Part shown: positions 32,701 to 44,030 of the stretch, in pieces | Layout: each line of letters opens with the position of its first letter | Position numbering within the stretch: position 1 is the stretch's first letter | Assembly (NCBI GenBank): GCA_021229015.1 | Contig: CM037794.1 | Location: 43,904,190-43,968,189, forward strand | Origin: Solen grandis | Lineage: Eukaryota > Mollusca > Bivalvia > Adapedonta > Solenidae | Length of the DNA: 64,000 nt | Direction of reading: 5' to 3' | Translations under genes and position numbers: made by a program | The notes under the pieces: generated by a model | Told to the model about the DNA's origin: nothing | The model's input: only the letters and a program-made list of their open reading frames with translations | Database searches by the model: none

Positions 32701-35700
32701 GAACGATATACGGTATGTGATATGAGATGTGCAACAGCTGAAATCCATATGATATGCAATCCAAGATCTGCGATTTACGTAATGCGCTATGTGATACACG
32801 GTAAGCACGGTTTACATGACATTATCATAATATCTGTAATCTTGATTTGACTACAGCTTCAGCAATATGCAAAATACATGATTTTGTTAACAATATTTAC
32901 CGTCACGTATAACTGGTTAATCATGTGTTCATCTAAAATAAACGACCAAAATAAACATAGTGAGCTACAGGAAATTGGGACAAACTAAATGTCAGTCCCC
33001 CCTGAAAAAGTGACAGACTCTGCCATCTCACTTTGTAGAGGTGACCATCGTTTAGCTCATGTAATGAGAGAAGGATTTTTGTTAATGGAAATGACTTATA
33101 AATACATATTTTGTTTATTTTATAATCATAATGATAGCAATCGCAATAAAAACAAATGATAACAGTAGCTTACTGAACTTTAGTACTTTATTATGATACG
33201 TAACTTACAACTTACTTTAATGATACAGTACTTACGAAATCTGTATTATTATGTACCAATGTATTTCGAGATGTATAATACAACACAGAATATTTCAGTT
33301 TACATAAACCCACAGAACACATACTACAGATGATATTTAGAGTATTAAGAAACTATCAATTGAGAAAGAGAGAGCGAGAGAGAAATATCAGATCAATTTT
33401 CTCATCGATGAATAAACCTTTTGTAAGCTTTGAAATTTTTTTATTGAATTTTCATCGTCGTCCCAATATATATTAGGTAACTGTCTAAGTGATTAAAATA
33501 TATGTATTAATTGATCTATTAGTTTTAATCAGGAACTCGGATAATCTGAGCTTCTATTTTAAAAAGAACAACATTATTTGTTTGTTCAGTATTTAATCAA
33601 AAATATATTTCAAGTGAACTATACATATAAAAATATGGAATTTAGAGATTTTTTTCCATTTAACTTTTATAATTTTTTAAAAGGTAATTTGATAAAAAAA
33701 ACCATGCTTATTCTCAAAGGCAGTATATTAATCTTCTATTGTAAAGGCTAGCAATCATTTTCTGATTATGATGGCAACATGAATGAGGTCCTAATTTTTT
33801 TTTCTTTTGTTGAAAAAACAGCATTGGGAAAAACAGTGGTTGGATACATGGAAGTCCGGGTGCAATACCCTAGCTCATTTCGCGAAACTCCTTGGTTCTT
33901 TAACTTGTCCGGGTATAGCACCGATACATGGGAGACAAGTTCTTGGTAGAACCAATACGAGTTCTTCGAGTTCCCATAGCAACCCAATTTGCTGAGTGCA
34001 AAACAAGGGCAAATCTTGTACAAATTTTATACGTCTTTGGTTTGACACGATAATCGGAGGAATGTGCCCCGGTTTAGGATTCGAATTCAAGACCTCCCAA
34101 TATTATTATTATATAGCAATCTTTTCATATCCAAGATACATTCAAAAGTGCTTTTTCAATTAAAATGATGCAGAAAAGAAAACAAAAATATTATTAATAA
34201 ACTTTAAAGATATTAAAAACATAAAGGAAACATTTATATTGTATTTCTTGATCTCATACTGTCACTAAAGCTTAAAACATAGCTAAATGTACATCAGTTG
34301 TTATATATCTTAAAAAAAAAAAGGGTTTTAAGAGATCTTTAAAAAGAGTCGAGTGTATTCGAGTTCCGTATTCCCAACGGGAGTTCATTCCACAATTTAG
34401 GAGCAGTCTTTGCAAAGCTACGGTCACCATAATTATGTAACTGTATGGGATCTTGGTATCACAAGAGCCATGGAGTCATTTTTGGATCTTAAGTCACGCT
34501 GTGGTCTATATACCTTTAACATGTTAGTAATGTAACTTGGAGATTGGTCAATCAAGGCTTTATAGATATGAGTCAAAATTTTAAAGTCAATCCTGGTGTT
34601 GCACTGGGAGCCAATTAAGTTCCTTTAACTCTGGTGTGATGTGGTTGAAACGAGAAGTCCTGGCAATGATACAAGCTACAACATTTTCTACAGTCTGCAG
34701 ATTGTTCAAAATTGTTTTTGGTAGACCGCAAAGCAGGGAGTTACAATAGTCAAGTCTGGATGTAACAATTTACTAAGGGTTTTTGTAGCATCAGTGGTCA
34801 GGTATTTTCTGATATATCCTATTTGTCATAGCTGAGCGTAACAGGACCTACAAACAGAATTCACATGTTGTTCCATGTTCATGTTGGAATCGAGAAATGC
34901 CCCTAGATTTCAAACACAAATTGACGGTTTTATCTCATTATTTTATACATTTATTTGTATTATATTGCTTATATATATATATAATAATAGAGAAAGAGGC
35001 AGAGAGATCACCTGAGCGAACACTGCAGATAAAGAGGGTCCCAGAAAATAAGTTATTCCACGGAAGCAACATCTTGGACAAATCAGAGTTTGATCATGCA
35101 TGATTAGGTCAGATTTAATTTGTTAGTTTTCAGATATGTTAATCAGGTAAACTTTGGTCAAATACATCAAGTAAACATATAGAAATAAATGTAGCCCAGC
35201 ATTTACTTAAATATTGATATAATGCTATTGAATATATATTTTTCACGTTGCATTAAACTGCACACAGCGCAGAAATTCATATAGGCCACTTCACATGTAT
35301 ATACCGATACATAAAAAGTAAAAGAATGTTATTGTAATTGAACAAATAGTAAGATTTATAAAAACAAGCACAAATGATAATAAGTTACCAAGGATATGAT
35401 CAAAAACAGAAAAACTTGCCATGATCATTCATAACCTTAATTAAAATCAAACCAGAAATACTGATAATCACAATAATGATCCCGTAAATTAAAACGAAAC
35501 CCGGGACATCACAATTCAAAGCAAGACCAAAGTTGTTTATCACCACAGCAACATAAAAAAATGGTTCAACACATTAGAAGATGGAATAAACAACATTGAC
35601 ATTAGAAGATGAAATGACCAACATTAATCCTGTGACCTATCTCCCCTTTACCAGAACCACTTCTACTGGACAAGCACAATGATGTCACCACCACTGGATA

Positions 35701-37675
35701 TTTAGGACACAGCCAAACAAAGAAATAGCATTGAAAATTGTGACATTTTTTTGCAATCAATATACAACCTTTTTTTATAACTTTTTTTTTCACATTTTTT
35801 TTTCTTTTATTTGCATACTTGTTAATTTCATAAATTTACCTATGACTTCAATTTTTTACACATAACAATTGTCTTTTTCTTTTTTTCAAGGTACCTAAAT
35901 TTCCCTACTTCAATGTATAATTCAAATCTGTTTTTTAACCCTGATGAAGACCTAATGTATGGTCGAAACGTTGGACAATAAATTCTGTCATCAACCCAAA
36001 GTCTTGAGATTGTTTGTTATACCTACTTAAATGTTTTTAACATAATAAGGTTATACTTCATATTATAATTTATGATACATGATTAGTACACATAACCAAA
36101 ATGTTGAATTTCGAGACACGAAGACTAATTATTTTCTGAAAAAAAAGGGGGGTGTCCAGAAATATAAACTGCCCAAAATCTTAGGGCGATTCGATACAAT
36201 TTATTCGTTATGAGATATGCAATGTAAGATTTACAATATACTTTTGCGATACAATGCAATATGATCCTGTTCATTATGTTTATCCAACTGGATGCCATAG
36301 GATAGGATTCGATACGTTACGATGTGATTGAATATACGATGTGATATGAACGATATACGCTATTTTTGACAACTGATGCGATAGTAACACTGTATGCTGA
36401 GGGACCTTACCTTCAGAGGGAAGAACTGTTTGGTGACTTCATGAATACCAAGGCAGCCATACTTTCCATTTCCCCATGTATATAAGTCTCCTTGGTCTAA
36501 TATGGTAAAAAATAAAAATATGTTTATAATGGAAAGATATGATACAAACTAGTTCAATTATCTTCCCCTGGAAAATATGGACCAAAATATGTATTTGAAA
36601 AGTGTTTTGAAAAGGTCTCGACTGTACCTTTAAGGCATTAATTTAATCATGAAAATGTGAGTTTTGAAAGAAATTTAAGGTCAATAATTTTTGCCAAGGA
36701 AACTGAAAGACTTACCTGTGACTGCTGCAAAGTGCGACATGCCACATTTCACATCCACAACCTTGATATCACGGTTGAGCTCGTTACAGCCAAACAACGG
36801 TGGCGGGAGTTGGCTGGGGGTCAACAGGGAGTCGACCTTGGGACCTTGACCCAGGATCCCGTAGCCCCAGACATACACATGACCTTTGATCTATGGGCGA
36901 AAAATACAGGAGCTTGTAAAACTAGAGCTGTCACAATAGTCTCACTAACAAATTTTAGACTGACGAAGTTCACTTGTAGGTCAAGGTCATATGTCCAAAG
37001 GAATGTTGTATGTGAACAGGCTTGGATTATACAAGCCATAGTATGTGCTAAGTAATACTAGGACACTTACAATCAAATTTCATCATAACGATTTCTTTAA
37101 TGAAAATACGCCAAAACTACAGTTCATAAATTTAGTTAGTTATTTAGGTAATAATTTATGTTGACTTAGTCTTGCACTTTATTATTTGATAAAACAGTAA
37201 AGTTGTATGCATTTTTTAAAAAAAAATTTAATAATTCAAAATTTAAGTAATAGCACTGTTGATGAATTTTGAGCCAGATATGAAATTCCTAGAAAAGGAT
37301 AATATACATACAAGATGGTAGGGAACTGGCACAACAAACCGATTGCTGTATAACTCCTACCTCTGCTTACAGCAGATGACAAAAAAACATGGCTGTGTAA
37401 CTCACCATTAAGCAGGGCACAAATGGATCCTCCAGCAGACAACTTTGTAACTCGACCGCACTTGCTGATTGGAAGGTGCCGCGGTACATTGACTTGGGTT
37501 TCTGTGGTGACCATGCGAAGTTGGTTGTATTCGGAATTTCCCCAACCAAACACTTCACCACTGTCGGACAATGCAAGGACACAGTCAGATTTAGATGCAA
37601 TGTCAACAATGTTTACACCTTCAATATCACCTTTAAGTTGTGTTGGTTTTCCTACTGACTGGTAGGTGCCTAGTC
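29707..37675 (-). CDS. RCC1L: RCC1-like protein RCC1L, 3' part (four C-terminal exons)
   Basis: Exons 37406-37675, 36716-36883, 36411-36496 and 29707-29784 join in phases 1, 1 and 0 to encode about 199 residues ending at TAA (29707-29709). The protein carries RCC1 propeller blades: FGWGNSEYNQL, VNVPRHLP, VYVWGYGILGQGP, PPLFG, CGMSHFAAVT, DLYTWGNGKYGCLG, and a final CGVDHTVALCRSF. This order and wording match RCC1L (WBSCR16) closely enough to name it rather than generic RCC1 or HERC proteins. RCC1L is a mitochondrial seven-bladed propeller tied to 16S rRNA and mitoribosome assembly and reported as an exchange factor for OPA1. The human protein is about 460 residues, so roughly the first 57 percent is missing here: those exons lie past the gap at 38.1 kb or outside the window. 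The last intron is 6.6 kb and full of repeats. Confidence 0.85.
29899..30780. repeat. 74-bp tandem array with B-box-like motif in each unit
   Basis: About 11-12 units of TAAGCATCTGTCAGAGCTAC, AATAGTGTATGAACAAACAG, GAGACCCTGGTTTGATCCTT, GTCTTATTCCTACA. The phrase GGTTTGATCC resembles a Pol III B box. Outer units are nearly identical, while those at about 30,220-30,500 carry many short deletions. It fills the 3' end of the last RCC1L intron. Confidence 0.9.
30785..31620. other. RCC1L intron, no gene seen
   Basis: AT-rich sequence without recognised repeats or exons. Confidence 0.35.
31632..31755 (-). other. Orphan exon-like segment in the RCC1L intron
   Basis: On the minus strand a segment of visibly higher GC encodes ALVPGVLPNSLQQLLPLISK then VAQRDVTTVRIEVFC and ends in a donor-like ttttgcag|GTATTT. 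Leucine-rich, solenoid-like composition. It does not resemble RCC1 blades. I do not recognise it. It could be an exon of a nested or broken gene, a processed fragment, or chance. Confidence 0.25.
31990..32226. mobile_element. TTAA-flanked MITE with strong central palindrome
   Basis: Ends TTAACCCATTACTTCATG and CATGAGGGAAAGGGTTTAA. A central hairpin has arms CAAACAGAGctGACCCTGAT CAGAC and GTCTGATCAGGGTC tc CTCTGTTTG around a loop of about 20 nt. Related to, but distinct from, the copies at 23,846 and 29,298. Confidence 0.65.
32485..32630 (-). repeat. SINE family 2 tail fragment
   Basis: TTTAACATCCCACCAACAGT, ATTTCAATCATTTGGGGACA and GATACCACACCCAGTTTTAT follow the family 2 tail in minus orientation. 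Confidence 0.55.
32660..32830 (+). repeat. Left arm of a long-range inverted repeat
   Basis: CACATCAGTTGTCAAAATAT then AATATGAACGATATACGGTATG. It mirrors the text at 36,190-36,395 and is followed by loosely repeated GATATGCGATA-like motifs. Confidence 0.55.
32840..33835. other. RCC1L intron, no gene seen
   Basis: AT-rich, with a (GA)n tract near 33,365-33,385. Nothing else recognised. Confidence 0.35.
33838..34105 (-). repeat. SINE-like repeat, family 4
   Basis: CTCCTTGGTTCTTTAACTTG, GGTATAGCACCGATACATGG, GAGTTCCCATAGCAACCCAA and a tRNA-like right end CCCCGGTTTAGGATTCGAAT. Pairs with the copy at 1,745-2,095. Confidence 0.55.
34316..34915 (-). pseudogene. Non-LTR retrotransposon ORF2 C-terminal remnant (L2/CR1-like)
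   Basis: Read on the minus strand with several frameshifts it gives NLGAFLDSNMNMEQHVNSVC, then IRKYLTTDATKTL, LKELNWLPV and, near the end, GDRSFAKTAPKLWNELPLGI followed by RNSNTL. These are the familiar C-terminal signatures of L2/CR1-type LINEs (LGVxLDS, IRxYL, LHWLPV, APxLWNxLP). The reverse transcriptase core is absent. An old 5'-truncated insertion in the RCC1L intron. Confidence 0.75.
35941..35970 (+). other. Hammerhead-like / retroelement 3'-end motif
   Basis: CTGATGAAGACC, an 8-nt loop, then GGTCGAAAC: the CUGAUGA and GAAA core strings flank a 4-bp stem (GACC/GGTC). One extra A between CUGAUGA and the stem departs from the hammerhead consensus, and no convincing stem I partner was found. 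Similar CTGAxGAAG..CGAAACGTTG strings are common at retroelement ends. Confidence 0.35.
36190..36395 (-). repeat. Right arm of a long-range inverted repeat
   Basis: GAACGATATACGCTATTTTT then GACAACTGATGCGATAG is the reverse complement of the arm at 32,660, again next to GATATG/GATACG motifs. Together they bound about 3.7 kb inside the RCC1L intron. Confidence 0.55.
36411..36496 (-). CDS. RCC1L: RCC1L exon with the DLYTWGNGKYGCLG blade
   Basis: An 86-nt exon (phase 1 in, phase 0 out) between acceptor taccatattag and donor GTAAGG. It encodes DQGDLYTWGNGKYGCLG and ends TKQFFPLK. It lies only about 20 bp from a long inverted-repeat arm that ends near 36,395. Confidence 0.8.
36716..36883 (-). CDS. 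RCC1L: RCC1L exon with the VWGYGILGQGP blade
   Basis: A 168-nt exon (56 codons, phase 1 to phase 1), donor GTAAGT. It encodes GHVYVWGYGILGQGP, then PPPLFGCNEL and VKCGMSHFAAVT. The acceptor (catagatcaaag) is weak in pyrimidines, but the phase and homology to RCC1L fix it there. Confidence 0.82.
36900..37400. other. RCC1L intron
   Basis: AT-rich intron between the exons at 36716 and 37406. No other element seen. Confidence 0.5.
37406..37675 (-). CDS. RCC1L: RCC1L exon with blades up to ALLN
   Basis: A 270-nt exon (90 codons, phase 1 to phase 1), acceptor tttacattgcag and donor GTGAGT, both read on the minus strand. It starts GLGTYQSVGKPTQLKGD and includes DCVLALSDSGEVFGWGNSEY and CGRVTKLSAGGSICALLN. 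The FGWGNSEY and QVNVPR strings are characteristic of RCC1L. Confidence 0.85.
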
Positions 37676-37761
37676 CTGCAATGTAAACAGGATAATAAAT
37701 ACTTTAGATATCTTTCAATATAAAGAAACAGGCAAGAACATCAAAGAGTTGACTTTTCTCT

Positions 37762-38100
37762 TGCTATTCTGTAGCTATTCTGTTGCTTTCTATAGCTATT
37801 CTGTTGCTATTCTATAGCTATTCTGTTGCTATTCTACAGCTATTCTGTTGCTATTCTATAGCTGTTCTGTTGCTATTCTATAGCTATTCTGTTGCTATTC
37901 TATAGCTATTCTGTTGCTATTCTATAGCTATTCTGTTGCTATTCTATAGCTATTCTGTTGCTATTCTACAGCTATTCTGTTGCTATTCTATAGCTGTTCT
38001 GTTGCTATTCTATAGCTATTCTGTTGCTATTCTATAGCTGTTCTGTTGCTATTCTAGCTATTCTGTTGCTATTCTATAGCTGTTCTGTTGCTATTCTATA
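37762..38100. repeat. 22-bp satellite array abutting the assembly gap
   Basis: About 15 copies of CTATTCTATAGCTATTCTGT TG, with occasional ACAG or GTT variants, running directly into the N block. It lies in the RCC1L intron upstream of the 37406 exon. Confidence 0.95.
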
Positions 38101-38200
38101 NNNNNNNNNNNNNNNNNNNNNNNNNNNNNNNNNNNNNNNNNNNNNNNNNNNNNNNNNNNNNNNNNNNNNNNNNNNNNNNNNNNNNNNNNNNNNNNNNNNN
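38101..38200. other. Assembly gap (100 N)
   Basis: Exactly 100 N, the conventional size for a gap of unknown length, next to the 22-bp array. Confidence 0.98.
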
Positions 38201-40565
38201 AATTAATGTCAGCGAGTACACTTTGAAATGCAGAAACAAATCATCCTAAAATTCGGAAACAGAATCGGCCCCGACAAGAGCGCCATTTTGAGTTAGCTCG
38301 TTTTGACGTAAGAAAAAGGACAATTCGAGGGTTTCAACTTGTTCCTTTGCTGAGCCCTCGAATTTCTCAATGAGCTAGCCAAGGAAGACGCGCCATTACG
38401 AATAGTAATAGTAGAGAGAATGTACTCTCTCCACAATGTGGCTGGTTTAACTGATAAAATTGTTGTTGCTTTCTCTCTAAATGACATGTACATGCACAGT
38501 TGATGATGTAGTTGTTAGTTGTAGTTGTAATTCATACTTAAATAATATATATAAATACAACAACTATCCGCCACCCTAAAAATCATAAAACACATTATGA
38601 AAACAAAACAACAATAAAAAAAGGAAGATATATGATCTAGCTATCAGTAATCAGATAAACATCACATAGTCTTTTAATACAAAAAAACAACAACAACAAA
38701 ACTCATTGTATTTGGCATATGGGCAAATAACAAAGTCATTCACCCAAACAAAGCTAGCGTATGACGCCAAACAAACAAAGCTAACGTATGACGCCATACA
38801 AACAAAGCTAGCGTATGACGACATACAAGCAATACAAACATAAAGAGTCAGTTGACATCTAAATATTTAATAAAATCAACAAGAATAAAAAGACAGTGTC
38901 GAATTTAAAATACAATATATTGCAAATCAGTTTATTCATAAAATATATTGTTCATCTGAAACTTATTTTATGACAGATGATTTCAAATTTATTGCTTTTT
39001 TATAATGATGCCACCCTTAGCAGCAGCAACAGCAGCAGTAGCAGCCGGAAATGCAGCATTAAATATAAGTTTTTGCTCTTGTGCCAACTGCATTCAACAT
39101 ATCGTTATTAGATATGTCACGTTAATGACTTTCTTCCGAATATAATGAAAATCGTATATAAAGTTCATAAATATACCTCAATGGATATAAATCCGAATTA
39201 ACAAACAGAATTATGTTATAAACAGGATGCTTTGTGTACTCGTTCGAATAAAAAACAATATGTTACATAATGGATGTTTTGTGTACTCGTTCGAATAACC
39301 AACTGAATTATGTTATATAATGGATGTTTTGAGTACTCGTACTAATTACAGGACGTCAGATAAAATAAAAAGACTTAGTGATTATATAGTATGATAAGAA
39401 ATGCTTTATCTTATAAAGATATTTTAATTCAACGAAGAAGATATGCTTACATGTATTATATTAATATTTAATTACTATTCATTTGGAAATATATATATTT
39501 CTTTTACAATAAATGTAGGAAACTATATAAAATAAGTCACTAAGCTAGTTTCTACGTGTATATTTTTTATTATCCGTGATGATTCTGTAAACTGAAATCA
39601 TACATTAAAAACTCATATATACTTTTTGAATGGGTACATGCTATAATCTTTGCACTGATTCTTTAATAGGAGAAGGAAATATCGATACTAATATCATTAT
39701 CTGTTATAAAGAAAATTCGCAAATAATATTCAGTTACATGTACTAGTAGTTTTATACCAGGTACAATCATAAATTGGAAAGTAAAATAAGAAATAAAGAA
39801 TAAAAAAAAGAAAGAAAAAAAAAAAAAGGAATAAAAAACAACAACAACGACGATGCAATCATATCATATGAGGCCTAGATAACCACAGAAGTGTTCCATG
39901 CACATTTCCCGGAATATAAAGAGGTTTTCCTGCCAACTTGTACGCACTTGATATGTCCCAGCTGTTCCGAACAAAAACAAGAGAAGAAAAACCTGGTTTC
40001 ACCTTGACCTATTGTAGTTTTATGAACATAAATATTTTTCTTGGCATCCTTTGCGTAGTAACCTATAATTTTTATGCAACGCTCATTGTAGTGAAACCTG
40101 ACAAAATACAGGCGTGTGAATATAATGCAACACCGACCATCTTTACCCGGTTGATAGTAAGTGCGTCTGGGAAGTATTATTTGTTGATTTCATGAAAATT
40201 TAAGCAATACAAAACACATATAATCAGTCAGTGTCAATCAACATCTCGGGTTTTAATTCCATTTTCTCCACTAATTATGGGCAACTAACCTCTTTTGCTT
40301 TTCGTTATTTATCACATTTCGGACTCATAATTAACTTACTCAGATCAACCAAATTAAGGCAACAGTGTTTTTTCCTCTCGTTTTTTTCTTCTTCTTTTTT
40401 TTCTAATTTGCACCACTAATATAAGCGTGCGCACGTGGAATTAATGAAATTTCTTCCTCAAATTAGGATTACCTTAAAATTAAATTAAAAAAAAAACCTA
40501 TCTTTTTTAAAATCTTGAAAATGATCCCACTTTTAAAATCAAATTACGCGTAGTGAACCAATACA
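38201..40565. other. AT-rich sequence with short tandem repeats, no gene seen
   Basis: A 28-bp unit CAAACAAAGCTAGCGTATGA CGCCATA occurs three times at 38,745-38,820. A unit of about 62 bp around GGATGTTTTGTGTACTCGTT CGAATAA occurs three times at 39,220-39,345. No RCC1L upstream exon is recognised. Confidence 0.5.
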
Positions 40566-40577
40566 TGCAATTAACTT

Positions 40578-40870
40578 TTGTAAATATCGAACTGTCCTAT
40601 AGCATTTTGTAAATATCGAACTGTCCTATAGCATTTTGTAAATATTGAACTGTCCTATAGCATTTTGTAAATATCGAACTGTCCTATAGCATTTTGTAAA
40701 TATCGAACTGTCCTATAGCATTTTGTAAATATCGAACTGTCCTATAGCATTTTGTAAATATTGAACTGTCCTATAGCATTTTGTAAATATCGAACTGTCC
40801 TATAGCATTTTGTAAATATTGAACTGTCCTAAAGCATTTTGTAAATATCGAACTGTCCTATAGCATTTCT
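40578..40870. repeat. 29-bp minisatellite
   Basis: About ten near-perfect units of TAAATATCGAACTGTCCTAT AGCATTTTG. Confidence 0.95.
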
Positions 40871-41343
40871 GGTAAAAAGTAATAACATCAAACATCACCA
40901 GCTTATATAGAGATCAATTATATAATAATTTTTAAGTTGATATATAAATATCAGATGTCACTTGTTGTTAAAGTATGGCATTTGTTTACCCGACCAGTTG
41001 TTTTTTTTTTCAGGACTAACATTCAAAGTAATTGTAATTTAACGAGTTTTGGTAACCGAAAACAAGTTTTCATATGACTGACTCACAAGCGCCATGATGT
41101 ATATATTTCAAAGAGCGTTTGCCATTACTAGAGAAGAAGAAAACAGTCAATTTACACCATCACAATAAGTATGCATTCTAATTGTTTTTATTACTAAATT
41201 ATTAATGTTATTATTTGTTCAAGAGTTTCCTAACTGATCTTCTATACCATGTCTAGCCATTTGTTAGATTGAAAGTTTGACTTACAAAATGGCTCCTGAT
41301 CAAACTGTAAATAGTGTGGATTCTTTAAAACAAAAGTCTATAG

Positions 41344-41372
<29 letters not shown>
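41344..41372. repeat. Poly(A) run
   Basis: About 28 consecutive A. It could be the tail of a retroposed copy, but the sequence upstream is not recognisable. Confidence 0.85.
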
Positions 41373-41375
<3 letters not shown>

Positions 41376-41399
41376 AAGGTCCAATGACGCTTAAAAACA

Positions 41400-42331
41400 A
41401 ATGTATTGGTTGCTAGATAGATCATGATCCTTCATCCATTTTTAAGAAAAGAATACAAACGTAATTTCATAAAATTAAAAACATCAACATGAAAACATCT
41501 CAATAGCTGTACCAAGCCTCATGCCTACACAGCTCGAGTACATAACTGCGCATGTGTGGAACTTGAAGAAGCAGCTTTGTATACAACCCACTCATTTGCT
41601 ACATTTAATTATCAAAATTCTGTTAATGGAGGAATTTAATTTTCAGCTATTATTGTCCATGCCCTCAAGGAATTCGAAGAAAAGTATACATAGGACAAAG
41701 GTTTATTGGACTTTAAAAAGTCCTTTATTTGTTTACTTCCTTCTTCCCTGTCATTAAATCAATTCCCCTCGCGGATTTTGAAAAGATGGAAGTAAAATGA
41801 CAACGACCGTAACTCTATAAGTCAATTTAGATTAAATCATCCCTCTGAAAAGTCTGTTTACTTCATTTCCCAAAAAAAAAAAAATATTTTACAAAACGTT
41901 AACTGTGATGGGTACATGAATTTAAATCATAAGCATTTCGTACAAATTTAAAATGAACTTTTTTTTAAAATTTTTTAAAATTAAAAAGGTGGCATCTTAC
42001 TGAGGTGAAGTAAAATGAGTTTCCTTGAAACTAAACTTACATTTATTTTTCTTTCAATTTTCAGATCCTTCCAATTATACGAGAATTTCATATTTCCCTT
42101 TCGATCCTCGAGCTATCACATGGTTACTGTAAAAGTACTTCTGTTTTATAGGCCTCGCGATTATTCGAGTGTTCTATATTTTCTATTCGATCCTCCAAAA
42201 TCGCTATTTTACTGTAAAAACACGAAACTGAAACTACAAGTATGTTCTCTCCCTTTTAAGGGCTTCGCGCTAAGCCAAGTATTGCATTTTATTCTTTGGT
42301 CCACGAATATTTGCCTTTTTACTGTATAGTA

Positions 42332-42365
<34 letters not shown>

Positions 42366-43700
42366 TCATCATCATGATTACCATAGTCACTGACGTAACC
42401 CCCTTTTAGGCACTTTAGGTCCGGGCATATGCATCATTTCGAAAGATGGTATTTTCAAAAGGTAAAGAAACGCATAAAAATAATCGAAATTTTTGATTTT
42501 TTTTGCCTCAGATAAACCGGATAACGCACCTATTCGCATCCTAGAAATATCCAGGGGCTATTCGCATCCTAGAAATATCCAGGGGCTATTCGCATCCTAG
42601 AAATATCCAGGGGCTATCAATCTAAACCTAACTACGTCTATGATTATAATAACTCAAATTGTGCACCAGTGTTGAAAAGAATCTATTTCCAGTAAAATTC
42701 ATTTGCAAGTATCCTGCTTGGTATGGTGAAATGACCGTTCTCCGACATAAATAATGCCGTTACGTCATCTTGCAGCTCATCATTTCTTATCGGCTTTTAT
42801 AATCTACATCCGGGTTTTCCATTCGTAATTGAATTACAGAATATTGCAATGAAATAAAACTAGGCTATTATCTATGAACAAGATATTTTATTTTTTCATG
42901 ATTTAAACGTATTTAAAGTCATAAATTAAAACTTACATGCATGCAAATATTCAATTACATTAAACAGTCGTGCTTAACTACAGATAATTTAGTCCCAAGT
43001 TTTAAAGAGAGTGCGTCGCATGAAACAGATGCAGGCGAGATGAGATTATCACGTGACCAGTATACTTAACCGAAGGCTTCATAGCCAGTAACAATGACCG
43101 ATAGTTCATTTCTGGCACGAGTCTTTCGTGTAGGCCTAACATTTATACGCTGGGGGGAGGAAATGCGTAGTCCATCGACACGAACCTGTCGCCAGCATGA
43201 TAACAAACATGCAGCAGATTCATAAAATTGTGAGTTATTACCGGAAAGACGTAATATGATTTCCAATTTCTTTTTGTTGAACAATGCACTTCTAGTTCTA
43301 TTTCCGCTTTTTGATTGTAAATGAATATTCAACTTCGGCTACTGATTTCAATCCGATTAATATTCATATCAAAGGATGATATTTAATTAATCTAAAATAC
43401 ATTGTAATATCATAATGAAAATTACAAATCTGCGTATTTATTTCATTAAAGTAATGCGGTCCTCGCCCACGCGTTGAGCTAATATAGATAATGGCCGTAA
43501 TAACATAGGTCACATCCTCTCTAAAACGAACAACACATCTAATGACGCTAAATAAGGTGGCATCATACCATTGGATACTTATAATGACTCTGGCGAGCAT
43601 AATCATATACGTAACTAACGCTGGTCACTGTATGCTAGCCTTATGTAAATAAGAGTGGGGGAAGACTTCTATTGTACTTTAAGCGTAAAGATCTAGTTCC
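41400..43700. other. No gene seen; short tandem repeats
   Basis: Three diverged roughly 75-90-bp units ending TTTACTGTA at 42,050-42,330, an (AAT)n tract at 42,331-42,363, and a 27-bp unit GCATCCTAGAAATATCCAGG GGCTATT repeated three times at 42,535-42,617. An open stretch at 43,066-43,332 (minus) has exon-like composition but no matching motif. Confidence 0.4.
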
Positions 43701-43975
43701 TTGTGAAAATGTGTGGGCGGGTTGGTCAGTAAATGTATAAATAATCCGCATATAAGGAACCTTCTTGGGGTGAAATTAACCCCATTATTCAATATTTGAG
43801 TAGCTTACAGGACAACACTGTATCAACAAGTCCATGTATGTTCAATATATCTGTAATCTAGGGCTGAAAAACATCAGATGCTTCCGAAATTACAGCCTAC
43901 TGTCGTAGTGTCGTGTTGTGTTTGACACTGTAATTACAGTGCTTTCTGGCCTATAAATTACTATCATTAAAAAGC

Positions 43976-44030
43976 ACAGTATCTGACTTAACAAGTATCT
44001 GACTTAACAAGTATCTGACTTAACAAGTTT
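43976..44030. repeat. 17-bp triplicate
   Basis: GTATCTGACTTAACAA is repeated three times in a row. Confidence 0.9.

Noticed and set aside
38024..38206. Open frame through the N block
   Set aside because: It is an artefact of the 22-bp satellite and ambiguous bases.
43066..43332. Possible RCC1L first exon on the minus strand
   Set aside because: The translation has no RCC1 blade or clear mitochondrial presequence, and its donor is weak.
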